From Lachnoclostridium phytofermentans (GTDB lineage: Bacteria > Bacillota > Clostridia > Lachnospirales > Lachnospiraceae), in contig NZ_JPOF01000006.1 in the NCBI RefSeq assembly GCF_000733755.1, positions 372,001-436,000 on the forward strand: a DNA stretch of 64,000 bases, read 5' to 3'. Below the pieces are notes generated by a model, which searched no databases, was not told the DNA's origin, and saw only the letters and a list, made by a program, of their open reading frames with translations. A program made the position numbers and the translations under genes. Each line of letters starts with the position of its first letter. Position 1 is the first letter of the stretch. Positions 60,073 to 64,000 of this stretch are shown here, one piece after another.

Positions 60073-60975
60073 TTATTTCAAAATATCTTTCACCACTTCA
60101 TTCGGTATAACAAATTCTATGCTTCCTTCCGATCCTGGAGCAATTTCATAATCATTGTAATGGATCACGATTTCATGTTTATCATTCATATAAAAGCTTT
60201 GTGTTTCACTTATTTTAAAATCATCTAAGTCTTTCATATCTTCATAAAGATACACCACTGTTCCTTCTTTGGTATCTTCTTTCATCTGCCGTTTTACTTC
60301 TTCACTAATAACACTAGCATAATCACTTGACTCTATGAATAAATCTTTTAGTTGTATCACCTCTCCGGTTAACTTATCAATATGGTAAAAAACAGTGCTC
60401 TGACTACCAGAAGCTGCTGTTTCAAATACATCAATACGAAGTGAAAACCATTGATCATCATTTAATATGACATGATACGTAACATCCATACCTTGATGAA
60501 TGTTCCCATACTCATTAATATCTGCTTCAAATTCCGATATTAATTTTTCTACATAACCTGTAATTTCCTTATTTAGCTCCATCACAGTTTCCGATTCATC
60601 CATGCCATAATAAACAATCTTTGGTATGTCTACTTTTGCATAGTAATCGTCGGTTACATTTTCATAATGACGAAAAGTAACGGCTTCAAATAAACCTCCT
60701 AATCCCGGTATTCTACTCATAGCTTGTGCAATTGTTGAACTACTGTTTACCAGAACTAAAATGCAAAGACACGCCGCTGCAATAATCGTGAGACTACCTT
60801 GTAACCAAGCCTTCCTTTTTTTTCTCATGTTTACTTCGTGAATGGTTTCTCTTAACTTATCAACTGCATCCAAAGGAATCTCTAACTGCTGATACGCCTT
60901 TTTTAATGCCAGCAAATGATGATGTTCCTCTAATCTTGATAACTCTTCCTCAAGGGGAGTTCCATTATTATTCAT
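60073..60975 (-). CDS. RsiV-like anti-sigma factor (DUF3298)
   Basis: The 300-residue protein has a cytoplasmic N-terminus (1-55), one membrane helix (about 58-77) and an external domain. Residues about 110-300 carry DUF4163/DUF3298-like features (DIPKIVYYGMDESETVMELNKEITGYVEKLI, then VFYHIDKLTGEVIQLKDLFIESSDY, then SIEFVIPNEVV). In Bacillus the relative RsiV binds lysozyme and is cut to free SigV. The ATG follows the sigma stop without a gap, with AAGGAG 9 bases upstream, so the two are coupled. Confidence 0.82.
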   Translation of the reverse strand: MNNNGTPLEEELSRLEEHHHLLALKKAYQQLEIPLDAVDKLRETIHEVNMRKKRKAWLQGSLTIIAAACLCILVLVNSSSTIAQAMSRIPGLGGLFEAVTFRHYENVTDDYYAKVDIPKIVYYGMDESETVMELNKEITGYVEKLISEFEADINEYGNIHQGMDVTYHVILNDDQWFSLRIDVFETAASGSQSTVFYHIDKLTGEVIQLKDLFIESSDYASVISEEVKRQMKEDTKEGTVVYLYEDMKDLDDFKISETQSFYMNDKHEIVIHYNDYEIAPGSEGSIEFVIPNEVVKDILK

Positions 60976-61470
60976 TCAAACTACTCCTTCTTCTTTATTT
61001 TCCAATGCTTTTTTAAGTTTGCGAAGTCCACGGTATAATTTTGACTTAACCGTACTTAAATTCATTTCAAGTACTCTGCTGATATCTTCTAGTTTATAGT
61101 CTTCAAAAAAACGCATCATTACAATACTTCTTTCTGGTTCTTCTAAACTTGAGACCAAATCCTTCATTAGAACTTGCTCAAAATTTTCCTCATATGAGAT
61201 AGATTCGTCAAGTTCATAGGTTATATTCTTTTTTTTCTTTCTCATCTGTATTGCAGTATTGATAACAATTTTGCATATCCATGTATCTGCATACTCTATT
61301 TGTTTTAACGAATTGCTATATTTTATTGCTTTATATGCACTCTCCTGAACGATATCCATGGCATCATTGGGATCAAAACAATAGCTATAAGCAACCCGGT
61401 AATACTTTTTATAATTTGAAATCAACAATTCTTGAACACATTGTTCCTCTCTTGTTTCTTTTCCCGACAT
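60976..61470 (-). CDS. ECF sigma factor, SigV-like
   Basis: The 164-residue protein has region 2 (LLISNYKKYYRVAYSYCFDPNDAMDIVQESAYKAI) and region 4 (LEEPERSIVMMRFFEDYKLEDISRVLEMNLSTVKSKLYRGLRKLKK). The frame is open to 61542, but ATG 61470 has AAGGA 8 bases upstream and gives the usual ECF length. The longer form would begin upstream of the gene's own predicted promoter (61512-61541). Pairing with an RsiV-like anti-sigma suggests a cell-envelope or lysozyme stress response. Confidence 0.88.
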   Translation of the reverse strand: MSGKETREEQCVQELLISNYKKYYRVAYSYCFDPNDAMDIVQESAYKAIKYSNSLKQIEYADTWICKIVINTAIQMRKKKKNITYELDESISYEENFEQVLMKDLVSSLEEPERSIVMMRFFEDYKLEDISRVLEMNLSTVKSKLYRGLRKLKKALENKEEGVV

Positions 61471-61511
61471 ATGTCTGTTCCTTATCCTTTCAGATTTATA
61501 GCTACATATCA

Positions 61512-61541
61512 TTAGACCTGATAAACATAAAAAAAGTTTCA
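61512..61541 (-). promoter_or_regulatory. ECF-type self-promoter of the sigma gene
   Basis: On the minus strand TGAAAC (61541-61536), 17 bases and GGTCTAA (61518-61512) match the TGAAAC...CGTC form used by SigV/SigW-group factors, with one base off in the -10. It predicts a leader of about 35 bases to ATG 61470. Confidence 0.65.
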
Positions 61542-61575
61542 ATTAGATTTTACCCTAACTAAAACTTTTTTTATA
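61531..61575. terminator. Terminator of the GH28 gene, overlapping the sigma promoter
   Basis: AAAAAAAGTTT pairs with AAACTTTTTTT around an inner TTAG/CTAA pairing, about 70 bases after the GH28 stop. The right T-run is also the spacer of the ECF promoter, so the two elements share sequence. Confidence 0.7.
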
Positions 61576-61640
61576 CTATAAATACAGCAGAACTATCAAT
61601 TGGATGATAAAAAAAAGATAAATGAACTCCTTTTTTACTA

Positions 61641-62954
61641 TTAAAACTGGATATCTTCTACATTATGAAGCTCAACTTTTTGAGCAACATATTGCTTCAT
61701 ATTATCATTACATGTTATGTTTACATTTTTTAAAGCTACATTTTTTGCGTAATCACAATAGAAACCACTTATTTTTCTTTTTATGATTCCTTCTCCTTGG
61801 CATGGGCGTAAATCAAAACTGTCGACATCCCACTTTGATGTTTTATCTAATGTTACAGATACATTCTCGAAACTTAAATCTTCGATAATATTATCGTTAC
61901 TACCATGGATAAAGACTCCGCCTTCTCCTGTACAGTTGATGTTTTGGAATCGAACATTTTTGATATGTCCAGCTTTTACTCCTTCTTTCCGATCAATTGC
62001 AGTCACATAGATAGCTTCTGCTCTTCCCCACCATTCTTTGGAGAATCTTCTGGTTTCTATGTTAATATTTGAGAATTGAATATTGCTAACATTTCCACAG
62101 TCTCTAAGCTGAATGCACAATCCTCGGTTACTTCTGCTGATGTTGCAGTTATCAATAATCACGTTTTTAAAATCTGCTTCACTTTCTGTACCAAATTTAA
62201 TTGCAGAACTTGTAGAGATTAAAGTACAACCTGAAATCAATATGTTTTCACATGCTCCATATTCTGAGAATCCATTTGTATTCTTCAGTACGATACAATC
62301 ATCTGCACACTCTAAATGTGAATTTAGAATTCGAACATTTTTACAGTGATCTGGATCAATACCATCTGCATTTGCCATCTTTAGGTTATTTAAGATACGA
62401 ATGCAATCAATAAGAACATCTTCACAGCCTGCCATATGAACAGTCCAAAATCCGCTTCGCTGTAACGTAACATCTCTGATTGTTAAGTGCTTAATGTTCT
62501 CTACCAAAATCATCGGTACTCTTGGATATACGATTCCTTCAATGTGATATTGCCCTACGGTACCGTAATACATCTCTTCTGTACCATCTATTTTACCAAG
62601 TCCAGTGATACTGATATGTTCTCCATCCTTTGCATAAATGAAATAATGATATGGTTTTCCATTATATTCGCAATTGATATAGGAAGGAACCGATGGATCA
62701 GCTTTTGCTCTAACAACTCCAGGCACGGAAGAATAGTCCTCCATATTCTCACTAGCCTTTAACATTGCACCACTCTCTAAGTGAAGTTCTACATTAGATT
62801 TTAAAACAATAGATCCAGTTTTGAATACATAACCTGCAGGAACAAATACCCTTCCTCCACCCTTGTTATGACAAGTATCAATCGCTGATTGTATCGCTGC
62901 TGCATCATTTGTTATACCATCACCGACAGCGCCATATTCTAATATATTGTACAT
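61641..62954 (-). CDS. GH28-family glycosidase, atypical active site, cytoplasmic
   Basis: The 437-residue right-handed beta-helix protein begins NILEYGAVGDGITNDAAAIQSAID, as polygalacturonases do. Asp residues are kept in NADGIDPD (197, 200) and CADDC (218, 219). The Gly-His-Gly motif is replaced by STSSAIKFGTES, and the usual RIK by CIQLRD. This fits a GH28 branch acting on rhamnogalacturonan or substituted oligogalacturonides rather than plain polygalacturonase. There is no signal peptide, so oligosaccharide from pectin is the likely substrate. It follows the partial gene at the right edge after 81 bases, probably as one transcript. Confidence 0.85.
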   Translation of the reverse strand: MYNILEYGAVGDGITNDAAAIQSAIDTCHNKGGGRVFVPAGYVFKTGSIVLKSNVELHLESGAMLKASENMEDYSSVPGVVRAKADPSVPSYINCEYNGKPYHYFIYAKDGEHISITGLGKIDGTEEMYYGTVGQYHIEGIVYPRVPMILVENIKHLTIRDVTLQRSGFWTVHMAGCEDVLIDCIRILNNLKMANADGIDPDHCKNVRILNSHLECADDCIVLKNTNGFSEYGACENILISGCTLISTSSAIKFGTESEADFKNVIIDNCNISRSNRGLCIQLRDCGNVSNIQFSNINIETRRFSKEWWGRAEAIYVTAIDRKEGVKAGHIKNVRFQNINCTGEGGVFIHGSNDNIIEDLSFENVSVTLDKTSKWDVDSFDLRPCQGEGIIKRKISGFYCDYAKNVALKNVNITCNDNMKQYVAQKVELHNVEDIQF

Positions 62955-63035
62955 TTATAATTTCCTCTCTTTTTCAAATTTTTTTAGACTTTCTCTTACG
63001 TTTCTAATTTAACCATTTATGAAGTAACATGTACT

Positions 63036-64000
63036 TTACCTTACATATTGTGTTTTATTTTCACATGCTACATATTGTTGTTGAATTCCCTCTTTGGTTT
63101 TCAGCTGACTCCTACCTTTATCATAACTTGGTATAAGACTTTTACATCCGGCAATAAACTCTGGAAGCTCTTTATATTCCTTCTTATCCCCAGCGATTAA
63201 CAAATATGCAACTTTCTCTTCATACACTCGGAATTCACAATCAAATAATTGATCATTATGCGGTACAAAGGTTCCACTCGTCCAAATACCAACATACGAA
63301 TTTCCCTTTTTCCCAAATAACCAAGAATCTTCTATCTCAAATTCTTCGAATTTTGGTGTTGGAAAATATACATGAGTAAATGCGATTGGATATTCTTTTG
63401 GAATCTGATAAATCATAGCAATCTGATTTTTCTTCTGAGAGATTGCTGGCATGATACCATTTCCAAACCAATAACCCGGCCTCATTGTTGTTGCATCGCA
63501 AGTTCCACCCGGATGATTGATAAAGACAACGGTATCATTGTCGATACCAATATAATTCATATGTTGTTGGTATCCATATACTCCAGGCTCAAAACGTGTT
63601 GTTCCATGAAAGCACTCATTTAATGATTTGCAGTATTCATGAGAATTATGGTCAATTCCTACATTTTCTCGTACATTCTTCCAAACAATTTGATCTTCGG
63701 ACATTTTCTCTGAAGCAACTGAAGTTACGATATAATCTTCTGTTTTATAAAGCTGAATCGTCGCATTTCCCATTCGATAACTTACATCTTGCTCTTTCTC
63801 CATAATATCCACTAAATCTTTCGAGAAGGTATAAGAGCTTGTTGCCATCACACTAAGCCATTCACTGAAAAAATACGGAGTTTTTTCATTAACCATAAAC
63901 AACATATTTTGTACGCTTTGCCTGCATGGGTAGAGAACTTCTCGATACACTCTTCCTTGAGGCGAAATAACAGAACCTTTGAAGGTATGCATAGCGAGAT
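63036..64000 (-). CDS. C-terminal part of an unrecognised protein, possible polysaccharide lyase
   Basis: An ATG lies at 63992, but the frame is still open to the window edge and no ribosome site is visible, so the gene probably starts outside. About 320 residues are seen. The sequence is rich in aromatics and beta strands (GVYGYQQHMNYIGIDNDTVVFINHPGGTCDATTMRPGYWFGNGIMP, then WLFGKKGNSYVGIWTSG). Proteins of this look occur as C-terminal beta-sheet parts of heparinase II/III-like or related lyases beside GH28 genes; that is an inference from pattern and context. No signal peptide can be judged. Confidence 0.5.
   Translation of the reverse strand, partial: LAMHTFKGSVISPQGRVYREVLYPCRQSVQNMLFMVNEKTPYFFSEWLSVMATSSYTFSKDLVDIMEKEQDVSYRMGNATIQLYKTEDYIVTSVASEKMSEDQIVWKNVRENVGIDHNSHEYCKSLNECFHGTTRFEPGVYGYQQHMNYIGIDNDTVVFINHPGGTCDATTMRPGYWFGNGIMPAISQKKNQIAMIYQIPKEYPIAFTHVYFPTPKFEEFEIEDSWLFGKKGNSYVGIWTSGTFVPHNDQLFDCEFRVYEEKVAYLLIAGDKKEYKELPEFIAGCKSLIPSYDKGRSQLKTKEGIQQQYVACENKTQYVR

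Noticed and set aside
63036-63992. Treating the last frame as a complete gene from ATG 63992
   Set aside because: No ribosome site precedes it, the frame is still open at the window edge, and the sequence begins in the middle of what looks like a folded domain.

Overview
The window looks like the chromosome of a low-GC, plant-polysaccharide-degrading Clostridia of the Lachnospiraceae type. The gene content resembles Clostridium (Lachnoclostridium) phytofermentans; that name is an inference from content, not a database match. Supporting signs are strong GGAGG ribosome sites, frequent TTG starts, sigma-A promoters, many U-tailed hairpin terminators, lipoprotein substrate-binding proteins, and a high density of arabinan, pectin and sugar-uptake genes. 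No rRNA, tRNA, CRISPR array, insertion sequence or phage gene was seen.

Layout. 1-686 is the N-terminal part of a secreted pectate lyase. 861-6281 holds a ferritin-like protein and a DUF454 + CydD/CydC-like ABC exporter operon. 6475-25310 is an arabinan/arabinoxylan locus. It consists of a minus-strand run of a GH51 arabinofuranosidase, a 984-residue binding lipoprotein, two CUT1 permeases, an NHL-TPR-Yip1 membrane protein, a DUF5696 protein, two more CUT1 permeases, a second binding lipoprotein, a surface protein with two LamG-like domains, and a cytoplasmic GH43. A divergent ArsR-type regulator with a large C-terminal domain faces it. 25592-29916 adds two lipoprotein arabinan enzymes (GH43 endo-arabinanase type and GH51) and a small membrane protein. 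In this model arabinan is cut at the surface, imported as oligosaccharides, and finished inside by GH51/GH43.

29968-48859 is mixed housekeeping and accessory DNA: YitT membrane protein with a divergent MerR regulator, PgsA, DUF2089 plus a 45-residue membrane protein, a flavinylated fumarate-reductase-like lipoprotein with a TetR regulator, a MATE pump, oleate hydratase, MFS transporter, XRE-TPR regulator, a two-P-loop ATPase, TPR and SEC-C proteins. 48863-50020 is cyclopropane fatty acid synthase. 50213-59706 is a monosaccharide system: a ChvE/MmsA/MmsB-like importer beside a YesMN-type two-component pair flanked by two further binding proteins. 60073-61470 is an RsiV/SigV-like anti-sigma/ECF sigma pair. 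The window closes with a GH28 enzyme and the C-terminal part of an unrecognised protein.

The most unusual non-coding observations are two dispersed repeat families. One is a 45-base imperfect palindrome in four ungapped copies, each just past a gene-specific hairpin and in the same orientation relative to the gene. The other is a two-copy element in 5' leaders whose complementary segments interleave as in an H-type pseudoknot. Other regulatory finds are face-to-face MerR-type promoters, an ECF-type self-promoter, three tandem 12-base repeats followed by a 146-base G-free leader, and several promoter-embedded dyads. The protein-level candidate for an undescribed system is the importer cassette carrying the NHL-TPR-Yip1 and DUF5696 proteins.
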